Shown one piece after another: positions 51,845 to 60,046 of a stretch of 64,000 nt of DNA (position 1 is the first letter of the stretch; each line of letters starts with the position of its first letter). The stretch covers positions 2,418,001 to 2,482,000 of the forward strand of contig NZ_CP034692.1 of the NCBI RefSeq assembly GCF_004114375.1, written 5' to 3'. The notes beneath the pieces are model-generated. The model was not told the origin of the DNA and ran no database searches. It was given only the letters and a program-made list of their open reading frames with translations. The DNA comes from Halorubrum sp. BOL3-1. Lineage in GTDB: Archaea; Halobacteriota; Halobacteria; Halobacteriales; Haloferacaceae. Both the position numbers and the translations under genes were made by a program.

Positions 51845-53578
51845 TTAACCACTTTTCTCCAACAGACCGAGAAACTCGTACCGAATATCCCATGGAATAT
51901 GAATGTTAGCAGGAATCTCCGTACCAATAACAATGTACTCCCGTTCGTTCAGCTGATCCATAGCAGCCTTTGCCTTCTGAATCACTTGATGACGGTCGTA
52001 TAGGTGACCTTTCACCTCAATAACATACTTATTTGTGACAAAATCTGGTGTGTATGTTCGACCATTGCCGTAACTGATCTCCATCGATTCGTATTCATAA
52101 TCAATATCCGCGTTTAGAAGCATTTCAGCAACGTCTATTTCCCACGTGGAGCGGACAATATGGTCCAAATGTTCGGGGTCGTATTTTTTATTCGGGTCGA
52201 ATCCAGATGCTACGATAGCACTACTCCATGACCCGAATCTCTGTGTATACACTGACCCGCTAAATGCGCCGTTTTCATTCATGTCACTTCGCGTCGGTGT
52301 TCTACCCAGTTCCTCACCGAGGTGCTTGAGTTCCTCAATTAGATCTGACCGAGGGATATCCCGTCGTTCGGTCGGCTCAATGTCTGCTGCTTTGAGAGCC
52401 TCGTTCCACGTATCAAAAGTAGACATGTGAGTCGTTGAATCAAACTGGCCGTACCGATCCATATCTCGTCGCCCTGGCGTCCTGCCAACTTGCTCTTGGA
52501 CTGATTTGAGTTCAGTAATCAACTCTGATCGAGGTATATTTGTTCGGTTATTAATGTCGAATCCAGCCTCACGGAGAGTAGCATTCCAAGACCCGAAGGC
52601 CGTTCTGTATGTTGCCCACCCAAATTCACCATCCCTTTCCATCTCGACAGCTGTTGGCGTATGGCCGATCTCGTCGGCCAATCGACTTATTTCTCGCAGC
52701 AGCTCGGGCTTTGGGATATCATTCCGATTATTGGGAGCAAAACCAGCCTCTCGGAGAGCTTCGTTCCATGAACCAAATGACCTGTTGTACGTTGTGACCG
52801 CGAAGCGCCCGTACTGGCTCATCTCACTTGCCGTGGGGACTTTCTTATGTTCTCTTTTCAGCCGTTGTATCTCATCAAGTAGGTCCGAATCGTCTATGTT
52901 ACCTTCTTTATTCGTTCCGAGGTTTGCTTCTCTTAGTGCTTCGTTCCATGATCCGAATTCGGTAGAGTACGTGCTTGCGCCGAACTGACCCCGTTCTTCC
53001 ATCTGATGAACTGTTGGCGGCTCACCGAGGTCATCAGCGAGCCGTTGGAGTTCATCTATCAGTTTCGAGGCTGGTATTTCTCTCTGTTTTCCTAATTCAA
53101 GCCCTGCCTCCTGAATGGCTGAATTCCACGTTCCAAACGCGATAGAATACGTAGATGGAGCGTAGTTCCCTTTCTCAGCCATATCTCGCGAGGTTGGAGT
53201 TTCACCGATTTTGTCATAAAGTCGCCTCAATTCAGCTAGGAGTTCGGAGTCTGTTACGGAGGATTGCTTATTTACGGACAGATCGGCCTGTCTAAGTGAC
53301 TCATTCCACGAGCCGAACTTATCCTGGTACGTTTTTACCGAAAATCTACCACACTGGTTCATGTCACGCTGAGTAGGAGCACTCTCTTGTTCAGTAGCAA
53401 GTTTTTGAAGTTCCTCGATCATAGCCTCCTTAATTTCATCTTCAGAGTGGGATTTGCCCCTATGAATCCCCCTACCCTTGTTTGAGTCGAAGACCCTACC
53501 ACAGATTTCACAATTAAACGTCTCTTCTTTGCTCCCCGAGTCTGGTAGAAACTCGGAGATAGAAGTCTGGTTTTTCAT
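51845..53578 (-). CDS. Zinc finger, 7x HNR repeat, PD-(D/E)XK nuclease
   Basis: A 577-residue protein. Residues 23-44 form a C2H2 finger (C23, C26, H39, H44). Residues 49-468 are seven repeats of exactly 60 residues. Their conserved Trp lies at 91, 151, 211, 271, 331, 391 and 451, with a TP(T) turn, a Met, a TY pair and FGSWN-x-ALREAG in most. This is the homing-endonuclease-associated repeat (HNR). Residues about 470-577 are a nuclease-like domain with E485, PD at 511-512 and EVK at 521-523, the PD-(D/E)XK triad. HNR repeats are predicted DNA-binding units, so the protein is probably a site-specific endonuclease. The target and role (homing, defence or element maintenance) are unknown. Confidence 0.85.
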   Translation of the reverse strand: MKNQTSISEFLPDSGSKEETFNCEICGRVFDSNKGRGIHRGKSHSEDEIKEAMIEELQKLATEQESAPTQRDMNQCGRFSVKTYQDKFGSWNESLRQADLSVNKQSSVTDSELLAELRRLYDKIGETPTSRDMAEKGNYAPSTYSIAFGTWNSAIQEAGLELGKQREIPASKLIDELQRLADDLGEPPTVHQMEERGQFGASTYSTEFGSWNEALREANLGTNKEGNIDDSDLLDEIQRLKREHKKVPTASEMSQYGRFAVTTYNRSFGSWNEALREAGFAPNNRNDIPKPELLREISRLADEIGHTPTAVEMERDGEFGWATYRTAFGSWNATLREAGFDINNRTNIPRSELITELKSVQEQVGRTPGRRDMDRYGQFDSTTHMSTFDTWNEALKAADIEPTERRDIPRSDLIEELKHLGEELGRTPTRSDMNENGAFSGSVYTQRFGSWSSAIVASGFDPNKKYDPEHLDHIVRSTWEIDVAEMLLNADIDYEYESMEISYGNGRTYTPDFVTNKYVIEVKGHLYDRHQVIQKAKAAMDQLNEREYIVIGTEIPANIHIPWDIRYEFLGLLEKSG

Positions 53579-53746
53579 ATAAAATTAATCAGTTACATTG
53601 ACATCTATCTGAACGCTTGTAATTGTCACGGCCAACTGCCTGCTCACTGCTATATTCACCATAGATTGTTGGGTCAGGATACGGACATAGGGATGCCCTC
53701 ATAAGGGTTACCACAGTGCTCGTCTAGACCTAATATACCCGCCCCC

Positions 53747-53833
53747 ATGCCACCTGTCCGACTCATAGCCGAGTGGTGGCGAAAACCGAACGGTGAGGTT
53801 GTTGAGGTAGTCGTCGGCGCGTTCCTCTGGTAA
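53747..53833 (+). CDS. Possible 28-residue ORF
   Basis: MPPVRLIAEWWRKPNGEVVE followed by VVVGAFLW. A TAATATA box lies about 17 bases upstream, close for a leaderless start. It is divergent from the nuclease gene. The peptide is well balanced, with an amphipathic look, but too short to judge. Confidence 0.25.
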   Translation: MPPVRLIAEWWRKPNGEVVEVVVGAFLW

Positions 53834-54088
53834 GCCGTCAGACGATACCTATCCTTTCGGTACTACCCCCACAGTCTATCGGGGGAGATCACCGATCCAC
53901 GCCCCTGATTGAACCCACCAATAGTGGTGTATCTCCATTTGCGGGAATGTGGGGAGAGTCGCAAATCTTTGTCCTATTCCACAACTAACGTTCGTGGAAC
54001 AAAGCCGATATTCGTCTGTTTTACCTGTTTAAATTGCGGCTTCCTACTAACCGCAAACACTATTGTGGTGGCATCGAGTGGTAAAGCC

Positions 54089-54676
54089 GTGAATCTCAAA
54101 CAACACGACACCACGGACGGAATGAAGGTATGGCTCTCGGAGTCAGATACCGAACGGTTACTCGATACTGCCGAGACGACGGAACAACGGATCGCCTTTG
54201 CCCTAGCTGTTCGGTGTGGTCTTCGGTCCCACGAGGTACTACAGGTGTCGCCGTCAGACGTTGTTGAGACGGACGCAGGGGCGATGTTGACCGTGGAGCA
54301 TGGGAAAGGTGACAAGTACCGAGAAACGCCGCTGCCGCCGACTCTGCGGACGCAGATAGAGACTGTCGATGACATGCGAGACGACGACAGCACCGTCCCA
54401 ATTATCTCCGTAACGACCACACAATCACTACGCAATTGGATTCAATCGGCTCGGGAGACACTTGCCGACGAGACAGACGACGACCGATGGACGAACGTGT
54501 CGTTCCACGACTTACGTCGAACGTGGGCAACGTCGTTGGCGTCAAAGGACGTTGACCCGTTGGTAGTGTGTAACTGGGGCGGGTGGTCGGATCTCGATAC
54601 GTTCTTAGAACACTACAAGGGGACGTATTCACCCGAAGCGCAGCAACGGGAACGTGGAAAAGTTGAGTGGCTATAG
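54089..54676 (+). CDS. Second tyrosine recombinase, short catalytic-domain form
   Basis: A 195-residue recombinase from GTG at 54089 (NLKQHDTTDGMKVWLSESD). Catalytic residues: Arg in RCGLRSHEVL, Lys in GKGDKYRETPLP, HDLRR (HxxR), Trp in NWGGWSDL and nucleophile Tyr in HYKGTYSPE. It lacks a full core-binding domain, like other short haloarchaeal integrases I remember. The frame extends upstream to 53909 without recombinase features. It is distinct from the first recombinase in sequence and domain length. Confidence 0.85.
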   Translation: MNLKQHDTTDGMKVWLSESDTERLLDTAETTEQRIAFALAVRCGLRSHEVLQVSPSDVVETDAGAMLTVEHGKGDKYRETPLPPTLRTQIETVDDMRDDDSTVPIISVTTTQSLRNWIQSARETLADETDDDRWTNVSFHDLRRTWATSLASKDVDPLVVCNWGGWSDLDTFLEHYKGTYSPEAQQRERGKVEWL

Positions 54677-54783
54677 TATCCGTTTGAAATCACGCCTGAT
54701 AATCTAAACGGGAGTTATAAATGCTCTCGTGACGATTGTTTAGGTAGACACTCACCGTAAGGTAGTGTCGTAGAAATACGACA

Positions 54784-55203
54784 ATGATACAAAAAATCAA
54801 CACAATGCTGAACGATGATAGGGGCGTTTCACCTGTCATAGGTGTTATACTTATGGTTGCTATTACCGTGATTCTGGCCGCGGTAATCGGAACCTTCGTC
54901 CTCGGACTTGGTGACCAACTTGGAGATAGCCAGCCAACAGCGCAGTTGGACGTGAGCAGCAACGCTACTGCCGATAATATTACAATTAATCATAACGGCG
55001 GAGACCGACTCACAGTTAGTGATCTGAGGATTGAGGTTGCTGGAACTGACGAGACTTCCGCATTTACAGGTACTGTAACTGGTGACAATGTCAGCGTTGG
55101 CGACTCAGTGACATTTACTGCTGGTGGAGGCTTCAGTGAGGGAGACAGGCTTGTGATTGTCCACGAACCGTCCGACTCGATCCTCTTCGAACGGGAGCTC
55201 TAA
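54784..55203 (+). CDS. Type IV pilin carried on the element
   Basis: A 139-residue pilin. The short signal ends DDRG, followed by [20 protein letters not shown], the signature of archaeal type IV pilins (prepilin peptidase cuts after the Gly). The C-terminal domain is small and beta-rich with sequons (SNAT, NIT, NVS). A TTATAAA box lies about 70 bases upstream (near 54715). No pilus ATPase or platform gene is on the element, so it would use the host machinery. Confidence 0.9.
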   Translation: MIQKINTMLNDDRGVSPVIGVILMVAITVILAAVIGTFVLGLGDQLGDSQPTAQLDVSSNATADNITINHNGGDRLTVSDLRIEVAGTDETSAFTGTVTGDNVSVGDSVTFTAGGGFSEGDRLVIVHEPSDSILFEREL

Positions 55204-55247
55204 CGCGGAGAGAGACAAGGCGTATATTTTCTTTTTTGAAATCTAAT

Positions 55248-56054
55248 ATGTGCTCCCTCGTCGATGAGGTGGATCTCGCGAGGACGTACAATCATCCGAG
55301 CAAAGATCCGTGGGAGGCAGTCATGCTTTGGCGAGAGGGTTCAAAGAAACCAGATAACTGGGGATCACAACGGGTTGCGACTGCGATTAATCGTGATCCA
55401 AATAACGATTTTGAAGGAGTGACACGCGGCGAGATTCGAGCGTGGGTGGATGACGGTGGCATGCCTGATGCTGCCCATGCTGTACAGACAGCCCGTGAAC
55501 TTGGCTGGAATGGTGACACATGGACTGATGCCGTTCGTGGAATAGCGAGGTTGGTAATCGGGGTCTATGCGTTCGGCTCGGTTAATGAGCGAAATTTCGC
55601 ACCTTCTTGGAGTCCCGACAATCCCGATAGTGAGATGGCCATTCAGGACGCACTCAATTCGGTTGGTGTCGGTCATCAACACGTTGAACGGGACAATTCA
55701 AAACAAGGGAACGAAATTCGACCCACCACACACGCAACACGGCTTGGTCGGGCACTTGTCGTTGCTGGCGCACCTGTCAGCAACAAGAACAAGACCTCTA
55801 TCGTCGCGCTCCCTGACTGGGTTGACGACGCGCCAATAGAACTGAAAACGGAGTTAGCCTTACTCTTTGTTCAAGATCGTAGTGTCGTGTATCAAGGGAA
55901 AGCAACTCGACGGATCCAGACTGATCGCAGACAGAGTTACTTTGAGGATATTGCTAAACTGATTACTGACGTGACTGGTGAGCAAGTGACCGCCAGTGAT
56001 ACGGGTGTCACAATCTCCGCTGCCGCCGTTCGGAAATTAGACCTGGTTAACTGA
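55248..56054 (+). CDS. Element protein of unknown function, possible DNA-binding
   Basis: A 268-residue soluble protein from the ATG at 55248; a TTG four codons upstream is possible. The N-terminal 75 residues look like a helix-turn-helix module (WGSQRVATAINRD, VTRGEIRAWVDDGGMPDA). The rest has a pattern loosely like LAGLIDADG-type endonuclease folds (RLGRALVVAGAPVSNKNKT, ALPDWVDDAP), but the catalytic LAGLIDADG helices are not visible. It could be an element regulator. It follows the pilin after 44 bases and may share its transcript. Confidence 0.5.
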   Translation: MCSLVDEVDLARTYNHPSKDPWEAVMLWREGSKKPDNWGSQRVATAINRDPNNDFEGVTRGEIRAWVDDGGMPDAAHAVQTARELGWNGDTWTDAVRGIARLVIGVYAFGSVNERNFAPSWSPDNPDSEMAIQDALNSVGVGHQHVERDNSKQGNEIRPTTHATRLGRALVVAGAPVSNKNKTSIVALPDWVDDAPIELKTELALLFVQDRSVVYQGKATRRIQTDRRQSYFEDIAKLITDVTGEQVTASDTGVTISAAAVRKLDLVN

Positions 56055-56424
56055 GGCGGAGAATATCTCAGTTGATTTGTGGTCTTATCTCAGATCTAAT
56101 CCCTCACGTCCCTCACCGTAGGGGCTATTCCGAAGCGTGTGTCGAGGCGGTCGCAGGGACTCGTTGCGCCAGCAACGATGTCCCAAGACCCGCCCGACCG
56201 CGCGTATTTCCCTCTCTCCTAACAACGAATCACCGCCTAACAACCGTCTCTCTATGAGTATCGGGTAATTCGTGTGTGTTGACTCATGTAACGATGGGGT
56301 AGTTTCAATTGAGAGGCTTCCATAGACACACGAGAAGTCAGGGACGACGAACGGGCAAGACGAAAACGCACGTCGTGTGCGTAAACTCCACACGAAACAC
56401 TGGGGCTACCTAACAGCAAAACCC
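56055..56424. other. Right end of the element, no gene, with a hairpin
   Basis: A 370-base stretch with short frames only. At 56156-56184 a stem-loop has arms GGGACTCGTTGC and GCAACGATGTCCC (one bulged base, loop GCCA). It may be a terminator or a recombination-associated structure near the right repeat. Confidence 0.45.
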
Positions 56425-56589
56425 GCCGACCACGACGGGTTCGCCCGCGAGGTCGGGACGGCGCAGCCGCTCGCAGGAGGCGTAAAAGCAGTCCATGTCG
56501 ACGTGACAGACCACGCGGTCGGGCGCATCGTCTCTCTCGTCGCCAGCGCCCGGGAGCGTCTCCCTGGCGGCGTTTCTCCCGCCTGTCAT
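56410..56589 (-). pseudogene. Stranded original 5' end of dinB
   Basis: On the minus strand an ATG at 56589 opens MTGGRNAARETLPGAGDERD, continues DAPDRVVCHVDMDCFYASC across the right repeat, then runs into the element and stops after GGFCC at 56410. It is the native start of dinB, separated from the rest by the insertion. It could still be translated as a 59-residue fragment. Confidence 0.85.
56425..56511. other. Right attachment repeat (att)
   Basis: An exact copy of 49333-49419 (87 bp). To its right is the native dinB start and promoter; to its left the element. Crossing over here would regenerate the unbroken original dinB. Confidence 0.92.
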
Positions 56590-56715
56590 CGCATTCGGCT
56601 CCGCGCTCCGCGGACTTAAGAACCGGCCACGCGCGCCGGAAGCGAACCCCGTCTCGCGTCGCTTCCCCGCTCCGTCCCGCGCTCAGATCCAGATCCGATA
56701 GTCGGGTCGGTAGTG

Positions 56716-56722
56716 TTTATCC
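56716..56722 (+). promoter_or_regulatory. TATA box of the sensor kinase gene
   Basis: TTTATCC centred about 26 bases before the ATG at 56744, which suggests a leaderless transcript. Confidence 0.5.
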
Positions 56723-56743
56723 CGTGCGCCCGTACGCTCAGGC

Positions 56744-58528
56744 ATGTACGCAGCGATCGACGTGCTACACGTCGACGACGACCCGTCAGTCCTCGACCTC
56801 GCGGAGGCGTACTTCGAGCGAGAGCTCGACTCGGTGGCGGTGACGAGCGTGACGGATCCGGAGACCGCGCTGGAACGGCTCGACGACGCCTCCTTCGACT
56901 GCGTCGTCAGTGACTACGACATGCCGCCGATGAACGGGTTGGAGTTCTTTGACGCGCTGCGCGAGCGCGACCAGAAGACCCCGTTCGTGTTGTACACCGG
57001 GAAGGGCTCCGAGGAGATCGCGAGTCAGGCGCTCAACGCCGGCGTCACCGGCTACTTCCAGAAGGGCGGTCCCGACCAGCTCCGCCGGCTCGCGAACCGG
57101 GTCGACCAGGCCGTCGAGGAGTCCCGAACAAAGGAGATCGCCGACCGCTACTCGACCGTCATCGAGGCGCTCAACTATCCGGTCTACGTCGTCGACGAGG
57201 CGGGGACGTTCGAGTTCGTCAACGAGGCGTTCGCGGAGCTGACCGGCTACGACCGCGACGAGATAATCGGAAGCAAGCCCGACATAATAAAGGGCGACGA
57301 GGCGGTCGACGAGTCGGAGAACCGCCTCGGGACGATCCTCTCGAGCTCCGGGCCGGACGTCCAGCGGTTCCGCGTCGACATCGCGCCGAAGGACGGCGAG
57401 CCGATCCCCTGCCAGGACCACATGGCGGCGTTGCCGTACGAGGGCGAGTTCTTCGACGGCAGCGTCGGCATCCTCCGCGACGTCTCCGAGGGGGTGGAGC
57501 GGCGTCGGGAGCTGGAGACGAAGACGCGCGCGCTCGACGAGGCGCCCGTCGGTATCGCCGTCACGGACCCCGGACGGGAGGATAACCCGATGGTGTACGT
57601 CAACGACCGGTTCGTCGAGATGAGCGGCTATTCCCGCGAGGAGGCGATCGGCGTCAACTGCCGGCTCCTTCAGGGACCCGACACCGACGAGGAGTCGGTC
57701 CGGGAACTCCGGGAGGCGATCGACGCCGAGGAACCGACGAGCGTCGAGCTGCTGAACTACCGGAAGGACGGGTCGGAGTTCTGGAACCGGGTGAGCGTCG
57801 CGCCGATCCGCGACGTCGACGGCGAGGTCACCGAGTGGGTCGGCTTTCAGCAGGACATCACGGCGTTCAAGGAGCGCGAGGTCGCCCTCGAACGGCAGAA
57901 CGACCGGCTCGACTCCTTCGCCAGCATCGTTTCACACGACCTCCGGAACCCCCTGAACGTCGCGCAGGGGCGGGTCCAGCTGGCGCGGGACGCGTCCGGG
58001 GACGCAGAGAACCTCGACGCCGCCCTCGACGCGATCGCCCGGATGGAGTCGATCGTCGAGCGCACCCTCGCGCTCGCCCGCGAGGGGGAGACGGTCGGGG
58101 ACCCGGAGTACGTCGCCCTCGCGGACATCGCCGACGACAGCTGGTCGACCGTCGACACCGCGTCTGCGACCCTCTCGATCGAGACCGACCGCGACGTGCT
58201 CGCCGACCCGGACCGCCTCAGAAACCTCTTCGAGAACCTGATGCGCAACGCGGTCAACCACGCCGGACCGGACGTCTCGACCCGCGTCGGCGACCTCCCG
58301 GACGGGTTCTTCGTCGAGGACGACGGACCGGGGATCGACCCCGCGATCGCGGACTCACTTTTCGAGCCCGGCGAGAGCGGATCGGCGGGTAACACGGGGT
58401 TCGGACTCGCAATCGTCGAAGAGATCGCCACCGCACACGGCTGGACCGTCGAGGCGACGACGGGCGGGGACGGCGGCGCGCGGTTCGAGGTCCGCGGCGT
58501 CGACAAGCGGACGCCGGCGGCCCAGTGA
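56744..58528 (+). CDS. REC-PAS-LOV hybrid histidine kinase
   Basis: A 594-residue cytoplasmic sensor kinase. The receiver domain is at about 1-125 with phospho-acceptor D57 (VVSDYDMPP). A PAS domain covers about 132-247. A second PAS at about 265-375 has LOV features: GVNCRLLQG with C306, and flavin-contact positions N338 (LLNYRKDG), N348 (FWNRV) and Q369 (GFQQD). The kinase core has the H-box SHDLRNP (H398), N502, DDGPGI and GFGLAIVEE. LOV domains bind FMN and form a Cys adduct in blue light, so this is probably a blue-light sensor. No membrane segment is present. Confidence 0.85.
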   Translation: MYAAIDVLHVDDDPSVLDLAEAYFERELDSVAVTSVTDPETALERLDDASFDCVVSDYDMPPMNGLEFFDALRERDQKTPFVLYTGKGSEEIASQALNAGVTGYFQKGGPDQLRRLANRVDQAVEESRTKEIADRYSTVIEALNYPVYVVDEAGTFEFVNEAFAELTGYDRDEIIGSKPDIIKGDEAVDESENRLGTILSSSGPDVQRFRVDIAPKDGEPIPCQDHMAALPYEGEFFDGSVGILRDVSEGVERRRELETKTRALDEAPVGIAVTDPGREDNPMVYVNDRFVEMSGYSREEAIGVNCRLLQGPDTDEESVRELREAIDAEEPTSVELLNYRKDGSEFWNRVSVAPIRDVDGEVTEWVGFQQDITAFKEREVALERQNDRLDSFASIVSHDLRNPLNVAQGRVQLARDASGDAENLDAALDAIARMESIVERTLALAREGETVGDPEYVALADIADDSWSTVDTASATLSIETDRDVLADPDRLRNLFENLMRNAVNHAGPDVSTRVGDLPDGFFVEDDGPGIDPAIADSLFEPGESGSAGNTGFGLAIVEEIATAHGWTVEATTGGDGGARFEVRGVDKRTPAAQ

Positions 58529-58641
58529 GGCGATCGGCTCCCGCCGCGCCCGGTCGACGGCCCACTGAGAACGCCGGTCACCAACGCGTCCGGTCGTCTC
58601 TCCGCCCGAAAGCGGATCGACTCCCCCCGTTCACAAGCGCC

Positions 58642-58647
58642 TTTATG
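58642..58647 (+). promoter_or_regulatory. TATA box of MFS gene
   Basis: TTTATG centred about 26 bases before the ATG at 58670; leaderless spacing. Confidence 0.45.
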
Positions 58648-58669
58648 CTCCGTTGCGAACGCCGAGTAG

Positions 58670-59983
58670 ATGGGACTGCTCTCCGGCGTGACCGACACCG
58701 ATCGGCGCGTGATCGTGCTGGCGCTCGCGCGGATGGTCGGCGCGGTCGGGAACTCCTTTCTCATCGTCGTGCTGCCGCTGTACATCGCGAGCGACCTCGT
58801 CGACGTCGACGCGCTGATCGGGACCGACGTCGGCGTCGGCGCGGTCGCGGTCACGGTCACGGAGCCGCTGCTAATCGGGGTCGTCCTCTCGCTTTTCGGC
58901 TTCCTCAACAGCCTCTCACAGCCGTTCACGGGGCGGCTCTCCGACCGCACCGGCGTCCGCCGCCCGTTCGTATTAGTCGGAATCCTCCTCTTGGGAACCG
59001 CGAGCGGGCTCTACATCTTCGCGGACGCGTACTGGCAGCTCGTCGCGCTGCGGGCCGCACAGGGGCTGGGCGCGGCGCTCACCATCCCGGCGACGGTCGC
59101 CCTGGTCAACGAGTACGCCGCGAGCGACGCGGACCGCGGCGGGAACTTCGGCGTGTTCAACACCTTCCGGCTGATCGGGTTCGGCTTCGGTCCCGTCCTC
59201 GCGGGCGTCGTCGTCGAGGCGGGTCCATACGACCTCTCGCCGGTCGGCCTCCCGGTCCTCGACGGGTTCGACGCCGCGTTCGTCGCGGCCTGCGCCGGCG
59301 CGTACCTCAGCTTCGCGCTCGTCTACCTCCTCGTCCACGACGCGGCCGAGTCGAGCGAGGCCGGCGAGGACCTCTCGATCCGGATCCGCGGCGAGGACCG
59401 GCTGCTCGACCCCGTGTTCGCCCTCGGGTTGGCGACGGTCTCGATGGGGATGTGTATCGCGCTGTACGCCACGCTCCAGAACCAGGTGAACGTCCGGCTC
59501 GACCAGGCACCGGTGTGGTTCGGGCTCCAGTTCGCGGCCGTCACCATCGCGAACGTTCTGCTTCAGGTCCCCGTCGGACAGGCCAGCGACCGATTCGGCC
59601 GCCGGCCGTTCCTCCTCGCCGGCTTCGTCCTCCTCGTCCCGACGACGCTGCTACAGGGGATCGTCACCGACCCGCTTCTCATGACGCTGGTCCGGCTCGG
59701 TCAGGGCGTCGCGGTCGCGTTCGTGTTCGCGCCGTCGCTCGCGCTCGCGGGCGACCTCTCCCGCGAGGGGGAGTCCGGCACGACCCTGTCGGTGCTGACG
59801 ATGGGCTTCGGGTTCGGCGTCGCGCTCGGCCCGCTCGCGTCCGGGTGGCTGGTCGGCTTCGGCTTCGTCGTCCCGTTCGCCGTCGGGGCCGCGGCCGCCG
59901 CGGTCGCGCTGGTCGCGGTCGTGACGCAGGTCGAGGAGACGCTGAACGCCGACGACGAGCCGACCGCGACGGCGGCGGACTGA
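58670..59983 (+). CDS. MFS transporter
   Basis: A 437-residue major facilitator protein with twelve predicted membrane helices. The loop 2-3 motif is GRLSDRTGVRRPF and a second related motif GQASDRFGRRPF lies after helix 8. A long periplasmic or cytoplasmic insertion is present between the first two helices (about 45-62). Substrate is unknown; drug or sugar export types are possible. Confidence 0.88.
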   Translation: MGLLSGVTDTDRRVIVLALARMVGAVGNSFLIVVLPLYIASDLVDVDALIGTDVGVGAVAVTVTEPLLIGVVLSLFGFLNSLSQPFTGRLSDRTGVRRPFVLVGILLLGTASGLYIFADAYWQLVALRAAQGLGAALTIPATVALVNEYAASDADRGGNFGVFNTFRLIGFGFGPVLAGVVVEAGPYDLSPVGLPVLDGFDAAFVAACAGAYLSFALVYLLVHDAAESSEAGEDLSIRIRGEDRLLDPVFALGLATVSMGMCIALYATLQNQVNVRLDQAPVWFGLQFAAVTIANVLLQVPVGQASDRFGRRPFLLAGFVLLVPTTLLQGIVTDPLLMTLVRLGQGVAVAFVFAPSLALAGDLSREGESGTTLSVLTMGFGFGVALGPLASGWLVGFGFVVPFAVGAAAAAVALVAVVTQVEETLNADDEPTATAAD

Positions 59984-60015
59984 CTTCCGGGGGGTCGCCC
60001 TGCCGAGCCGCGGCG

Positions 60016-60021
60016 TTATAA
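60016..60021 (+). promoter_or_regulatory. TATA box supporting the GTG start at 60047
   Basis: TTATAA about 28 bases before the GTG. The spacing fits a leaderless transcript starting at the GTG. Confidence 0.5.
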
Positions 60022-60046
60022 GTCGCTCGCGGGTCAATCCGTCGCC

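Larger units (their letters stand above)
49420..56511. mobile_element. 7.1-kb integrative element in dinB
   Basis: Bounded by the 87-bp direct repeats. It contains two tyrosine recombinase genes, a zinc-finger/repeat/PD-(D/E)XK nuclease, a type IV pilin, a possible DNA-binding protein and a few small ORFs. It is visibly AT-richer than the flanks. Recombination between the repeats would excise a 7,092-bp circle and restore the original dinB start. No replication protein, capsid or conjugation gene is recognisable, so it may be an integrative element dependent on another replicon or a reduced provirus. Confidence 0.9.

Noticed and set aside
51845-53578. 180-bp periodic repeats suspected as CRISPR
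   Set aside because: The repeats are coding, diverged at the DNA level, without spacers; they encode the HNR protein units.
56085-56393. A 102-codon frame at the right end of the element
   Set aside because: Composition is Arg/Ser/Leu-rich without structure pattern, and it overlaps the hairpin.
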